Source of the DNA: Spirochaetota bacterium
Lineage (GTDB): Bacteria; Spirochaetota; Spirochaetia; Treponematales; Rectinemataceae
Direction of reading: 5' to 3'
Assembly (NCBI GenBank): GCA_029265615.1
Contig: JAJUIB010000002.1
Coordinates: 62,001-126,000 of the forward strand
DNA: 64,000 nt
Shown here: positions 52,185-63,500 of the stretch, in pieces
Position numbering within the stretch: the first letter of the stretch is position 1
How the letters are laid out: each line of letters opens with the position of its first letter
The notes under the pieces: model-generated
Databases searched by the model: none
What the model saw: the letters and a program-made list of their open reading frames with translations, nothing else
What the model was told of the DNA's origin: nothing
Position numbers and translations under genes: made by a program

Positions 52185-52400
52185 ATGAAATCTGCACCAA
52201 GCTTCCCGGAAGAAGTAAAGGCGCTTCGCCTACAGCTCGGAATGAGCCAGAAAGAGCTTGCAGATGCTCTTGGCGTATCGTATGCCACTGTAAACCGTTG
52301 GGAGATGGGGCGTACTAAGCCTCATAAGTTGGCAAAGGAACACTTTCAAGCTTTCAGGTTAAAATGTACATGTAATTATAATGATAACACTCCAAGCTGA
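52185..52400 (+). CDS. Small XRE-family HTH regulator of the defence module
   Basis: A 71-aa protein consisting mostly of a helix-turn-helix (VKALRLQLGMSQKELADALGV then SYATVNRWEMGRTKPHKLA). The tail is short and ends in CTCNYND. Two in-frame starts exist, 52173 and 52185; the later one is chosen because the promoter -10 box overlaps the first ATG. No Shine-Dalgarno sequence is present, so it may be leaderless. It has lower GC than the genes to the left and stands 42 bases before the helicase, so it likely controls the defence genes. Confidence 0.78.
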   Translation: MKSAPSFPEEVKALRLQLGMSQKELADALGVSYATVNRWEMGRTKPHKLAKEHFQAFRLKCTCNYNDNTPS

Positions 52401-52442
52401 TGAGACGATTCATTCTTTATCAAGAAAACGATAGGAGTTAAA

Positions 52443-55400
52443 ATGAAAGACGTATTCCAGTTTAGAGACTCAGTTATTCGAGAATATGAAAGTTTTTCAC
52501 GTAGCTTCACGACCATCGGGGCAGAGGACATACGCGAGTACGTCGACTCCGAATATGCGCTTGGGCGCTACTGGCCCGAGCCGCTCATTCAGATAAACCC
52601 GAGCTACAAAAAGGCATCTTCGGTACAAGAACTCGTCGCGGAAGGTGTGATCCATCCAGCCTGCGGCCATATCTTCAAGTCAGGAAAACCCGAAGGCAAG
52701 CCAAGAGACCTCATCTTATATAAGCATCAGATGGATGCCCTTGCGATCGCCAAGAAGAACGAACCCTATGTAGTGACGACTGGAACAGGCTCGGGTAAGA
52801 GCATCGCCTTCTTTCTACCGATAGTCGACCGAATCTTGCATGAAAAGGAATTGGGCGGGGGGCGTAGAACCCGTGCGATTATCATCTATCCCATGAACGC
52901 CTTGGCCAACAGCCAACTTGAGGAGCTTGGCAAGTTCCTTTATGACTATCCCGAAGAGGAAAAGCCATTCACTGCGGCGAGATATACGGGACAAGAGAGT
53001 CAAGAGGAGAGAAAGGCGATAGCGGATAACCCGCCTGACATTCTCCTCACTAACTTCATGATGCTCGAACTTCTCCTGACGCGCTATGACGAGACTGATC
53101 GCAAGGTAATCGATCATTGCCGAGGACTTCAGTTCCTCGTGCTCGACGAGCTTCATACCTATCGAGGACGCCAGGGAGCCGATGTTGCGCTTCTTGTGCG
53201 AAGGGTTCGCCAGCGTCTTGAAGCATCCGCAATGCTTTGCATCGGCACGTCGGCGACGATGTCGAATACAGGCAGTCTTCAAGACCAGCAAGCTACTGTC
53301 GCCCGCGTATCGAGCCTTTTATTCGGGCAAGATGTTCCTGCCGCTAATATTGTCTCGGAAACGCTTGATCAAGTGACTGACTCCACGCAGAGCCGCCAGA
53401 CAATCCTGGAGCGCCTTCCTGGCCGATTGGAAAATCCAATCTATCAATGGGCGGATATGGACGAGTTCAAGCGCGACCCTCTGGCTATATGGGTCGAGAC
53501 GACGCTCGGCATCGAGGTGAATGGTGTTTCCGCCCCCGCCCGCGCAAAACCTCTCAGCATGACCCAGGCGGCGGAGCGCCTGGCTCGCGATACTGGTTGC
53601 GAGGCTAAAACAGCCTATACCGCCTTACAAAACTTCCTCATAGCGGCACACTCCGTCGAGGATGCCGATGGGCGTAAGCCTTTCGCCTTCAAGCTACACC
53701 AGTTCATCTCCGGACCGGGTAAAGTCCTCATGACCCTTGAGCCTCCGGGGAAACGCTTCATTACAATGACAGCTCAGCGCTTCGCTCCTGGACGTGAGGA
53801 TGTATTTCTGTATCCAGCTTATTTTTGCCGTGAATGCGGACAAGAATACCATCCTGTAGAATTCTTGGATAACCGCTGGACCCCACGGGAAATCGATGCC
53901 CTGTTTCCGAATGACGCAGAGGACAGGTTCGGATTCCTTGTGCCTTCTGGGACAGACTTTGATTTCGATGGAAGCGTTGAAAGCCTGCCGGACTTTTGGA
54001 TAGAGCAGCGCTCCTCCGGTCCTCAAGTCAAACGCGAGTACTCAGCGTTCGTTCCCACAAAACTGCATCTCGACGAACGCGGCCAAGTCACGGCCTACGC
54101 GAATGGCAAGGGAACCGATTTCTGGTACATCCCGGGGCACATTCGATTCTGCCCGCGCTGCGGTATGGTTCATGAGCCGATGGGAAAGGACATCAACCGA
54201 CTATCCAGTCTTTCCGGAGAAGGACGCTCTTCGGCGACGACTATGATCACGATGAGCGTACTTAGGAATCTTTTCGCGGATGCCCCCGGCGCTGATGGCC
54301 TTGATCAACGCAAAATGCTCGGGTTTACGGATAATCGTCAGGATGCCGCGCTCCAGTCCGGACATTTCAACGACTTTGTGTTTTTAGTGACCTTGCGAGG
54401 GGGAATTGTCGGCGCGCTTCAAAAGAACGGGGGTGTCCTTACCGAAGATTCCATGCCCGAAGAGGTATTTAAGGCAATCGGCTTTGATCGAAACGATTAT
54501 GCGGCCAAGTGCGAGTACCTCAATAATCCCGATCTCTTTGGCCTGAATCTAGCGGAGGCCCAACGAGCTCTGAAGTTCGTTATCGGCTATCGCATCATCC
54601 GCGACTTTAGGAAAGGATGGCGTTTCAACAACCCTTCCCTCGACCAGCTCGGCCTTGTCGAAATCGCGTACGTTGGCATGGACGAGTACATCCGGACAGA
54701 ACGGTACTTCGAGCATGCCCACGACGCAATCAAGCTTCTTGAGCCGAATAAACGGAAAGAACTGTTTACGCTCGTCTTTACAGAAATGAGAAAGAACCTT
54801 TGCATCAATTCGCGCTTCCTCGATGCAGGTGAACAGGAGCGGGTGAAGACCAAAACATGGACTTCTCTCAAAGAGCGATGGGGATTCGCCGTCGACGAGA
54901 AGCTCTCGGTCACGCGTTACATGATTCTCAGTCAATTGCCAGATCGTCTAAATCGAAGCCGCGTTGATTACATCTCAGGCGGGGTTAGGTCTAGGCTGGT
55001 GCGCATCATAAAAAGATCCCCGCTGTGGAACGGGAGTCCTTTGGAAGGACACATACTACAGTGGAAGGATTCCGACGTCACAGAAATCGTAGAGTCGGTG
55101 CTTGAACTCGCACGTGATTACGGATTCGTCAAGGAAGTTCCGCTCGATCGAGACTTTTACGGATGGTGCCTTGACTCGCAAGCTCTCGAGTGGCGCCTTT
55201 GCACGACGTCTGAACATACGAAAAGAGCAGCCCAGAACGAGTTCTTCCGCAATATGTATATCAGCGCTGCTGCAACTCTTTCGCTTCCTACCCATAACCT
55301 GTTCGACTATGAATCACACGAGCATACAGCGCAGGTTGATAATGACGACCGCATGATCCTCGAAGCGCGGTTCCGTTTCACACAGAAAGACAAGGACTGG

Positions 55401-57719
55401 TGGAAAGCTGAACGTTATCAGGGTGAGCTTGAGCGTCTACCCGTATTATTCTGTTCGCCTACGATGGAACTCGGCGTCGACATCTCTTCTCTCAACACGG
55501 TATACATGCGGAACGTTCCTCCAACACCCGCCAACTACGCCCAGCGAAGCGGGCGGGCAGGACGCTCTGGGCAACCGGCTCTCGTTATCACGTATTGCGC
55601 GGCTCAAAGTCCTCACGATCAGTGGTTTTTCGCAAATGCCCCCGAGATGGTCCATGGCATCGTCAAGGCGCCGACCCTCGACTTATCCAACAGGGAACTC
55701 GTCGATAGTCATATCGACGCCATCTGGCTCTCCAATCTCTCCGTCAAGATCGAATCAAACATATCGTCGATTCTCAAGCTTGATGAAATCGGATATCCAG
55801 TCGCGCCGGAGCTCATGTCAGCTCTCAAGGATCCAGCGGCGAGCAATCGAGCGCTCGAGCAGGCGAAGGTAATCGCCGTTGAACTGCGTAAGACACTCTC
55901 AGGCGATGGCGCATGGCTTTCCGATGCACATATTGAACGGATCATCGCCCAGGCTCCCGAAAATTTCGACAAAGCCTTCAATCGCTGGCGCAACCTCTAT
56001 GCCTCGACGCTCAGGCAAATGGAGCTGGCAGACGCCATAATTCGCAGCCATGCTACACGCCCCATAGACAGAGACAACGCAACGCGCCGCTACACCGACG
56101 CCAAGCGACAACTTGACGTCCTACTAAGTTCTCGCGCCACCCAGAACTCCGACTTCTACACCTACCGCTATCTCGCCGGGCAAGGCTTCCTTCCCGGCTA
56201 TAACTTCCCGCGGCTACCGCTCATGGCCTGGATCCCGGCGAGAGGAAATCGCGTCGGTGGGGAGCGCGATTCCGGCTCGATGGTCTCGCGCCCCCGCTTC
56301 CTCGGCATCTCCGAGTTCGGACCGAGAAGCCTGATCTACCATGACGGGCGCATGTACCAAGTCAAGAAAGCGAAGCTCGGCTCAGGGTCGATGATCGGAA
56401 GCGGGGACGGGAACAGACTGCCCACGATACACGCCCTCGTGTGTCCCGCCTGCGGTCACGGACATTTCGGTACGGTCGACGATCCTGAGGTTGTAGTACC
56501 CCGATGCGAGAACTGCGGAGCCGAGCTTACAGGCAATGCCCGCATCGCCGACCTGTTCAAGATAGAGACCGTCGAGACCGAGGCTGTCGAGCGCATCTCC
56601 GTGAATGACGAGGAAAGACAACGGCAAGGGTACGACATCCAAACCATGTTCCGACTCGATCGGGACGAGAGCGGGAACGCGGATGTGACTCGATCGATCA
56701 TAAGCCTTGACGGCACGACGATAGGCGATCTCGTTTACTCGCCCGCAGCCTTGCTGTGGCGCATCAATCGCGGCTGGAAACGGCGCAAGAACAAGAATGT
56801 CCTCGGTTTTTATATTGATCCGATCTCCGGCTGGTGGCGCGCCGAGGAAGATGAGGAAGGCATGAGTGAGGGGGATGCAGAATCAGCCCGCACCAAAGTC
56901 CCCCCTCAGCGGATTGTGCCCTTCGTCGAGGATTACCGCAACATCCTCATTCTGACCCTCGCCGGAACACCGAGCAAAGAAGCCATGGCGACCCTGCAAG
57001 CCAGCCTCAAGCGCGGCATCGAGCAGACCTACCAAATCGAAGAATCGGAGCTCGCTGCCGAGCCGCTTCCCCTAGAAAGCGACAGGAGGCACATCCTCTT
57101 TTATGAGGCCGCCGAGGGAGGGGCGGGCGTGCTGACGAGATTGGCCCGAGACAAGAACGAGCTAGCGGCAGTTGCCCGCATGGCCCTCCAGATCATGCAT
57201 TACCGTATCCCCGAGCGCCTCGACACAGTAGAGGACCTCATCGACGAGCAGAAAGACAAAAAGCGCGACTCCTGCATCGCGGCATGCTACCAGTGTCTTC
57301 TCTCATACTACAATCAGCCGGAACACCTCATCCTCGATAGGAGGAACGCGGAGGCTCTTGGTATTCTCATCGCCCTCTCGAGGGGGAATGTTTCAATACA
57401 GGAACCACAGATTGATAGAGGCGATGCCGGTAGCGCGGAACGTGGCGACACGGAATTCGCCGATTTTCTCAAGGAAAGGGGATATCGGTGCCCCGATACG
57501 TTTATGTACCCGTTCATGGACGGGAAGCACAAGGCTGACGCAATCTATAAAAGCGATAAAGTTGCTGTCTTCTTTACCTCTCCGGCCGAGGAAGCCCGAA
57601 AATACTTGCGAGACCGCGGCTTTTATGTTGCCGTGCTCGGTGAGAGCCCGGAGCAATGGAATAGCTACCTCGCATCCAATCCAGAAACACTACCCCGTAC
57701 CAAGGAAAAAGAACAATGA
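52443..57719 (+). CDS. YprA-type DEAD/DEAH helicase with DUF1998 region (DISARM/ARMADA-like)
   Basis: A 1758-aa superfamily 2 helicase. Walker A TGTGSGKS is at 113-120, DELH at 235-238, and motif VI QRSGRAGRSGQ near 1034. Two Cys pairs lie in the middle (FCRECGQEY near 461, FCPRCGMVH near 569) and more later (VCPACGHG and CENCGAEL near 1332-1360). The C-terminal DUF1998 region has LFYEAAEGGAGVLTRLA near 1553 and CIAACYQCLLSYYNQPEH near 1611. The last 80 residues (YPFMDGKHKADAIYK to the end) look like a nuclease-fold remnant. In DISARM, DrmA (helicase) and DrmB (DUF1998) are separate; here one chain spans both, as in YprA/Druantia-like proteins. AGGAG precedes ATG 52443. The start of the gene is clearly AT-richer than the housekeeping region. 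Confidence 0.85.
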   Translation: MKDVFQFRDSVIREYESFSRSFTTIGAEDIREYVDSEYALGRYWPEPLIQINPSYKKASSVQELVAEGVIHPACGHIFKSGKPEGKPRDLILYKHQMDALAIAKKNEPYVVTTGTGSGKSIAFFLPIVDRILHEKELGGGRRTRAIIIYPMNALANSQLEELGKFLYDYPEEEKPFTAARYTGQESQEERKAIADNPPDILLTNFMMLELLLTRYDETDRKVIDHCRGLQFLVLDELHTYRGRQGADVALLVRRVRQRLEASAMLCIGTSATMSNTGSLQDQQATVARVSSLLFGQDVPAANIVSETLDQVTDSTQSRQTILERLPGRLENPIYQWADMDEFKRDPLAIWVETTLGIEVNGVSAPARAKPLSMTQAAERLARDTGCEAKTAYTALQNFLIAAHSVEDADGRKPFAFKLHQFISGPGKVLMTLEPPGKRFITMTAQRFAPGREDVFLYPAYFCRECGQEYHPVEFLDNRWTPREIDALFPNDAEDRFGFLVPSGTDFDFDGSVESLPDFWIEQRSSGPQVKREYSAFVPTKLHLDERGQVTAYANGKGTDFWYIPGHIRFCPRCGMVHEPMGKDINRLSSLSGEGRSSATTMITMSVLRNLFADAPGADGLDQRKMLGFTDNRQDAALQSGHFNDFVFLVTLRGGIVGALQKNGGVLTEDSMPEEVFKAIGFDRNDYAAKCEYLNNPDLFGLNLAEAQRALKFVIGYRIIRDFRKGWRFNNPSLDQLGLVEIAYVGMDEYIRTERYFEHAHDAIKLLEPNKRKELFTLVFTEMRKNLCINSRFLDAGEQERVKTKTWTSLKERWGFAVDEKLSVTRYMILSQLPDRLNRSRVDYISGGVRSRLVRIIKRSPLWNGSPLEGHILQWKDSDVTEIVESVLELARDYGFVKEVPLDRDFYGWCLDSQALEWRLCTTSEHTKRAAQNEFFRNMYISAAATLSLPTHNLFDYESHEHTAQVDNDDRMILEARFRFTQKDKDWWKAERYQGELERLPVLFCSPTMELGVDISSLNTVYMRNVPPTPANYAQRSGRAGRSGQPALVITYCAAQSPHDQWFFANAPEMVHGIVKAPTLDLSNRELVDSHIDAIWLSNLSVKIESNISSILKLDEIGYPVAPELMSALKDPAASNRALEQAKVIAVELRKTLSGDGAWLSDAHIERIIAQAPENFDKAFNRWRNLYASTLRQMELADAIIRSHATRPIDRDNATRRYTDAKRQLDVLLSSRATQNSDFYTYRYLAGQGFLPGYNFPRLPLMAWIPARGNRVGGERDSGSMVSRPRFLGISEFGPRSLIYHDGRMYQVKKAKLGSGSMIGSGDGNRLPTIHALVCPACGHGHFGTVDDPEVVVPRCENCGAELTGNARIADLFKIETVETEAVERISVNDEERQRQGYDIQTMFRLDRDESGNADVTRSIISLDGTTIGDLVYSPAALLWRINRGWKRRKNKNVLGFYIDPISGWWRAEEDEEGMSEGDAESARTKVPPQRIVPFVEDYRNILILTLAGTPSKEAMATLQASLKRGIEQTYQIEESELAAEPLPLESDRRHILFYEAAEGGAGVLTRLARDKNELAAVARMALQIMHYRIPERLDTVEDLIDEQKDKKRDSCIAACYQCLLSYYNQPEHLILDRRNAEALGILIALSRGNVSIQEPQIDRGDAGSAERGDTEFADFLKERGYRCPDTFMYPFMDGKHKADAIYKSDKVAVFFTSPAEEARKYLRDRGFYVAVLGESPEQWNSYLASNPETLPRTKEKEQ

Positions 57720-60562
57720 ACGCAAGCGCCTTCAGTCCCGGAACCCTCGTCCGCGCACGCGGACGGGAATGGGTCGTTCAGCCCAATGCGCGCGGCGCGG
57801 ACACAGGTGAGGTACTGGGAGATGCCCTGTACTTGCGCCCTCTTGGCGGCGCGGATGCCGATATTCAGGTTATTCTCCCGGCGCTCGAGGCAAGCCCGAT
57901 CGAGGCGGCTGCCTTTCCTCTGCCCGATGCATCGAAACCGGGCGCCCATGATTCGGCCTTACTCCTGCGCGATGCGCTCAGGCTCAAGCTACGCGCGGCG
58001 GCTGGACCATTCCGGAGCTTCGGTCGAATAGCCGTAGAACCGCGCGCCTATCAGCTCGTGCCCCTCCTCATGGCTCTCAAGCAGAAGACCGTCCGCCTGC
58101 TCATCGCCGACGATGTCGGCATAGGCAAGACCATCGAGGCGGCCCTTATCGTGCGGGAACTGCTCGACCGCGCGGAAATCAGCCGCTTCGCGGTGCTCTG
58201 CCCACCGCACCTCGTTGATCAGTGGGTCGATGAGCTTTCCGAGCGTTTCCATATACCCGCCGTGGGGCTTACCTCTTCCAGCGTGCGGCGGCTCGAGAAC
58301 ATGGTCCCTCGCGGGATTTCGCTCTTCGAGCATTTCCCCGCCGTCGTCATGAGCCTTGACTATATCAAGAGCGAAAGCCACAAGAACTATTTTCTCTCGA
58401 GCGCGCCCGAGCTCGTGGTCGTCGACGAGGCGCACACCTGCACCATAGCCGGGCAGAACCGCCAGCGCCGCTACGAGCTCCTCAAGGACCTCGTCGCGGA
58501 TCCCGAGCGGCATCTCATCATGCTGACCGCCACGCCGCACTCGGGCGACGACGCGGCATTCCACAACCTGCTCGGTCTACTCGATCCAGAATTCTCGAGC
58601 CTGGCAGGCACCGCGGTCAGGGCGGACGACCCCGTGCGCCAAAGACTCGCGCGGCATTTTGTGCAGAGAAGACGAAAGGACATCGATGAGTGGAAGGACT
58701 CGAGCGTCTTCCCCAGGCGGATGGTTAAGGAGATAACCTACACCCTGTCGGGCAAGTGGGGAGCTTTCTTCGAATCGGTACGCGACTACTGCCTCGGCCT
58801 AGCCACAAAGGCCGAACGCGAAACGGGCGAAGGCGCGCGCATGATGTGGTACGCGACGCTGGCCCTCCTGCGCTGCGCCGCCTCGTCGCCAGCTGCCGCC
58901 CACCGGGCGCTTACCGCCCGCCTTGAGGGAACGGCGGAAGAACTCGCCGCCCTGGCGGACGAGGAGCGCATCGACGACGGGAACGCCGACGCGCTCGGAT
59001 CGAATGACCAGGAGCCGCCCGCCGGCGTAGGAGACATCGAACTTCTCGAAGGACTCATCGCGGAGGCAGACAGGCTCCGCGGGACAGAGGGAGACCCCAA
59101 GCTCGCCTCCCTCATCGCCCATCTTGAGTCGCTCTCCGCGGAGAAAGGGAAGGACTGGCGGCCCGTCGTGTTCTGCCGCTACATCGCGACGGCGGTCTAC
59201 GTCGGCGAGGAAGTGAAGAAGCGCCTTGACGGACATACGGTGGACGTGATCACCGGTGAGCTTACCCCCGAGGAACGCGAAGAACGTATCGACCTCCTCA
59301 TCCAGTCCGAAAGGCCCATTCTCGTCGCCACCGACTGCCTTTCGGAAGGCATCAACCTGCAGTGCGGCTTCAACGCCGTCGTCCACTACGACCTTGCCTG
59401 GAACCCGACCAGGCACGAACAGCGCGAAGGGCGCGTGGACCGCTTTGGCCAGAAGTCGCCCGAAGTTCGCTGTGCGATGATCTACGGTCAGGACAACCCC
59501 GTTGACGGCTTTATCCTGAACGTCATACTCAGGAAGGCCCAGACCATTAGGGAGGAGCTCGGCGTCCTTGTGCCGATGCCAGAGGACGGAAAGCGCATAC
59601 AGCAGGCCCTCGTTAAGGCGGCGCTCATGAAGACCGCGGACAAAAACGGCGGCGCGCTACAACAGGCTTTCGACTTTGGGGGCGAGTTTTCTGAGGTAGA
59701 CCTTGCACCCATGGAGACCGCCTGGGAGGACGCCATGCAAAAGGCCAAGGCCAACCGCACGGTCTTCGCCCAGCGCAGGCTCAAGCCCGAGGACGTGATG
59801 CCCGAGTGGAACAAGCAGGTGAGCGCCCTCGGAGAGTCATGTGAAGTGCGCCGCTTCGTGGAAGCTGCGCTCATCCGGCTCAAGGCGCCCCTGGAAACGC
59901 AGGGGAAAGACAGCTTCCGCTTCATACCGGCGCTACTCCCCCCCTTGCTAAAAGAACGCATGGCTGCCGAAGGATTCGTTCGGCCCCTCTCGCTGGGCTT
60001 CACCTATCCGGCGGACACGGGAAGCACATTCATACACCGGAGCCATCCCATCGTATCCCTTCTTGCGGACCAGGTGCTGGAAAGCGCCCTTTCAGGCGAT
60101 ACGGCCGCCTCGGAAATCCTGGCATCCCGCGCCGCGGCATTCGAGACCGCATCGGTTCGGGAGACGACCACCATCTTCCTCGTAAGGCTTAGGCACCAGC
60201 TCGACGTTGTGCGCTCAGGGGTACGGCGCGAGCTCATGGCGGAGGAGGCGATCGCCGCCGCTCTTGCGGGGCGGGAAGCGCCGCGTTTCTTGGCCGATGC
60301 CGATGTCGAGAGCCTCCTTGACGCGCACCCCAGCGGGAATCTCGGCAAGGATGCGATGATCCGCGAGCTTAGAGAAAGCATCGCGTGGTTCGAAGGTCAC
60401 CGCGAGGCCTTCGAGCGCCTGGCCGCGGAACGAGCGCAGGCCCTGCTTGCGGATCACCGGCGCGTGCGCGACGCGGCGGGCGACACGGGGCAGTACAGCG
60501 TCACCGCCTGTCTCCCTGTGGACCTCATCGGCGTGTACGTCCTCCTTCCGAGCGAAATCTAG
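57716..60562 (+). CDS. SNF2-family helicase of a DISARM-like system (DrmD-like)
   Basis: A 948-aa SNF2-type ATPase. Walker A DVGIGKT is at 133-139 within LLIADDVGIGKTIEAALI, DEAH at 237-240 in VVVDEAHTCT, MLTATPHSG is motif III, and the C-terminal lobe has NLQCGFNAVVHYDLAWNPTRHEQREGR then VDRFGQ. About 350 further residues have no motif I recognise. DISARM class 1 contains such a protein (DrmD) beside an adenine methyltransferase, and the gene here overlaps the large helicase (ATGA) and lies 11 bases before a methyltransferase. A DNA-translocating role in distinguishing or attacking phage DNA is inferred. Confidence 0.85.
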   Translation: MNASAFSPGTLVRARGREWVVQPNARGADTGEVLGDALYLRPLGGADADIQVILPALEASPIEAAAFPLPDASKPGAHDSALLLRDALRLKLRAAAGPFRSFGRIAVEPRAYQLVPLLMALKQKTVRLLIADDVGIGKTIEAALIVRELLDRAEISRFAVLCPPHLVDQWVDELSERFHIPAVGLTSSSVRRLENMVPRGISLFEHFPAVVMSLDYIKSESHKNYFLSSAPELVVVDEAHTCTIAGQNRQRRYELLKDLVADPERHLIMLTATPHSGDDAAFHNLLGLLDPEFSSLAGTAVRADDPVRQRLARHFVQRRRKDIDEWKDSSVFPRRMVKEITYTLSGKWGAFFESVRDYCLGLATKAERETGEGARMMWYATLALLRCAASSPAAAHRALTARLEGTAEELAALADEERIDDGNADALGSNDQEPPAGVGDIELLEGLIAEADRLRGTEGDPKLASLIAHLESLSAEKGKDWRPVVFCRYIATAVYVGEEVKKRLDGHTVDVITGELTPEEREERIDLLIQSERPILVATDCLSEGINLQCGFNAVVHYDLAWNPTRHEQREGRVDRFGQKSPEVRCAMIYGQDNPVDGFILNVILRKAQTIREELGVLVPMPEDGKRIQQALVKAALMKTADKNGGALQQAFDFGGEFSEVDLAPMETAWEDAMQKAKANRTVFAQRRLKPEDVMPEWNKQVSALGESCEVRRFVEAALIRLKAPLETQGKDSFRFIPALLPPLLKERMAAEGFVRPLSLGFTYPADTGSTFIHRSHPIVSLLADQVLESALSGDTAASEILASRAAAFETASVRETTTIFLVRLRHQLDVVRSGVRRELMAEEAIAAALAGREAPRFLADADVESLLDAHPSGNLGKDAMIRELRESIAWFEGHREAFERLAAERAQALLADHRRVRDAAGDTGQYSVTACLPVDLIGVYVLLPSEI

Positions 60563-60573
60563 GAGATTAAAAA

Positions 60574-63500
60574 ATGAGACGCAGCAACCTGAACGCCCTG
60601 GGATTCGATACGCTTCGCCTCGAGGGCTCGCTCTTTGTGGCCGACTACCTGGAAAAAGCCGCCGCGGGCCTGGCGAGCGGGCAAACCGCGTCCGACTATC
60701 GCGTGCCCCGCGGCCTACGCCTCAATGACGAGTACGGCCGCGCCTTCCAAATAGCCCAGGCCATCTGGAACCAGTATGAGGCCGCGCCGTCGAGGCTGGA
60801 AAGTTCGGTCGTCGAGCTCTTCCGCGACGCCTTGGGGTATTCGCCCATCGAAAAAGTAGCGCCGGTAGCCGTGGGCGAGCGCCGTTTCCCCATCGGCCAC
60901 CTTGCGCTCGGAAAGATTCCCCTGGTCATCGGCAGCCCCGGCTCAGACCTTGACGCGAGCGAGACGCGCTTCTCGGTGGAAGGCTCAGGCTCGCGCAGGA
61001 AAAGCCCCTTCCAGATGGCGCAGGAGTATCTCAACGCCTGCGCAGCCGGCGCGTCCTCGGGCGCGTCCTCGGGCGCGTCCTGCCAGGCTCCGCGCTGGGC
61101 CATTGTCACAAACGGCGAGCGCATCCGCCTCCTTCGCGCCTCTCCCGCCATGGCGCGGCCTTCATACCTCGAGTTCGACCTTGGGACCATCATGCGCGAA
61201 AAGCGCTTCCCCGAGTTCACCATGCTCTGGCGTCTCCTGCACGCGAGCAGGGCCGGTACGGATAAGGACGACTCGGTCTGGGATCTGTGGCGGCTGGAAG
61301 GCGAAAACCAGGGCACCCGCGTGCGCGAAGGGCTCAAGGCCGGCGTCACCCAGGCACTCCTGTCCCTTGGTTCGGGCTTCCTGCGGTATGAAGGGACGGG
61401 CAACGCGGCCCTGCGCGCGGCCCTCGATTCAGGCACCTTGGGTCGGGAAGCCTACTTCCAGGAACTCCTACGGCTCATCTACCGCTTCCTCTTCGTCTTT
61501 ACCATCGAGGAGCGCGGCCTTATCCACGCCCACCCGGGCGACGATGCGCGCGCGGCCTCACACGAGCTCTACGAGCGGGGCTACTCGCTCAGGCGCCTTA
61601 GGGACAAGGCGCTCCGCCGTTCTGGCTACGACCGCCACGGCGACCTCTGGGAAGGCGTCGTCATACTCTTCCGCTCTCTCGGGAAGGGAGAAGAAGCCCT
61701 GGACCTACCCGCCTTGGGCGGCCTCTTCGCTCCCGACCAATGCCCTCATATCGACGCCTGCGGGCTTTCCAACTACGACCTCCTCTGTGCCATGGAGAGC
61801 CTCCGCTGGGCGGTCGCGGGCAACGCGCGCACCCTCGTCGACTACAAGAACATGGACTCCGAGGAACTCGGCTCGGTGTACGAGAGCCTCCTCGAGCTCG
61901 TGCCGGTCGTCGACCTGGCCGCGCGCACTTTCGGCTTTATCGGCCTGGGCGGCGAAGAAGGATCGACGGCAGGCAACGCGCGCAAGACCTCAGGGAGCTA
62001 CTACACGCCGGATTGCCTCGTGCAGGAACTCATCAAGAGCACCCTGGAGCCGGTGATCGAAGCGAGGTTGGGGGCCTCGCCTGCGGCGACCGGGCTATCC
62101 GCTCCAAGTCCTCGCCATCTGGAGCGCGCTCCAGATGGCTCCGGGCTTTCCGCTTCTATCCCTGGCCCGGAAGAAACCGCGCGGCGCATCCTCTCCATCA
62201 CCGTGATCGATCCCTCCTGCGGCTCGGGGCACTTCCTCCTGGCCGCGGGCCGGAAGCTTGCCGAGGCCCTTGCTCTTGCCCGGAGCGAAGACGGGTCGGT
62301 GCTCGAGGCCGACTACCGCCACGCCCTGCGCGAGGTGGTCGCCCACTGCCTCTACGGCGTGGACCTTAACCCCCTGGCGGTGGAACTGGCGCGGATGAGC
62401 CTCTGGCTCGAAGGCTACGAGCCGGGCCGGCCCCTCTCATTCATCGACCACCACATCCGCTGCGGCAATTCGCTGGTGGGCGTCCTCGATCTCGATATGC
62501 TCAAAGCGGGCATCCCCGACGGGGCCTACGTAGCCCTCTCGGGAGACGAGGCGGCGGTCGTGAAGCGCTACAAAAAGCGCAACGCCGACGAAAAAAAATC
62601 CTCAGGCCAGGGCCAGCTCTTCGAAGATCCCATCCAGAGCGCCGAGGCGGGCATTGTGGCGCTGAAGTGGCGGCTCGAGAACATTCCGGACAACGACCTG
62701 GAGGCCATCGGCCGCAAGCGGGCCGCCTTCGAAGCCCTCCTTGCCAGCCCCGAATACCAGCGCGTGAAGCTGGCCTCCGACATCTACACGGCGGCCTTCT
62801 TCTGCGACAAGCGCGAAGGCCTTCCCATACCCACGACAGCGGATGTGTCCCTGGCCGCCTCCGGCCACGCCGAGTCGTCGGCCTCGCGGGGCGTCAACGC
62901 CCTGGCGCGTACTATCGCGGAGCGCACCCGCTTTTTCCACTGGAGGCTCGAGTTCCCCGAAGTCTTCGCCAAGGGCGGCTTCGACTGCGTTCTGGGGAAC
63001 CCGCCCTGGGAACGCATCAAACTTCAGGAGGAAGAATTTTTCGCTACCCGTCACACAGGGATCGCGCATGCCAAGAACAAGGCAGAGCGCGAAAAGCTCA
63101 TAGCATCGCTTTCGAATGGAACCCTCTATGACCAAGCCCTGTACGCCGAGTTCCTCCGGGCGCGCAAGGCTGCCGAAGCCGCCAGCGTCTTTGCCCATAT
63201 CAAGGGCGAAGAGAGAGGCAGGTATCCCTTGACCGGCGTGGGGGACGTGAACACCTACGCCCTCTTTGCCGAGACCATCCTGGGACTTACGCGGAGCGAG
63301 GGCCGCGCCGGCTTTATCGTGCCTTCGGGCATCGCCACCGACGACTCCACCAAGGCCTTCTTCGCCCATATCACGAGTAAGGGGAAGCTCGTCTCGCTCT
63401 TCGACTTTGAAAATCGCGAAGGTTTATTCCCCGATGTCGATAGCCGCATGAAATTCTGCCTCCTCACCCTCGGTGCGGCGAGCATGGCCAGTCTCGCCTT

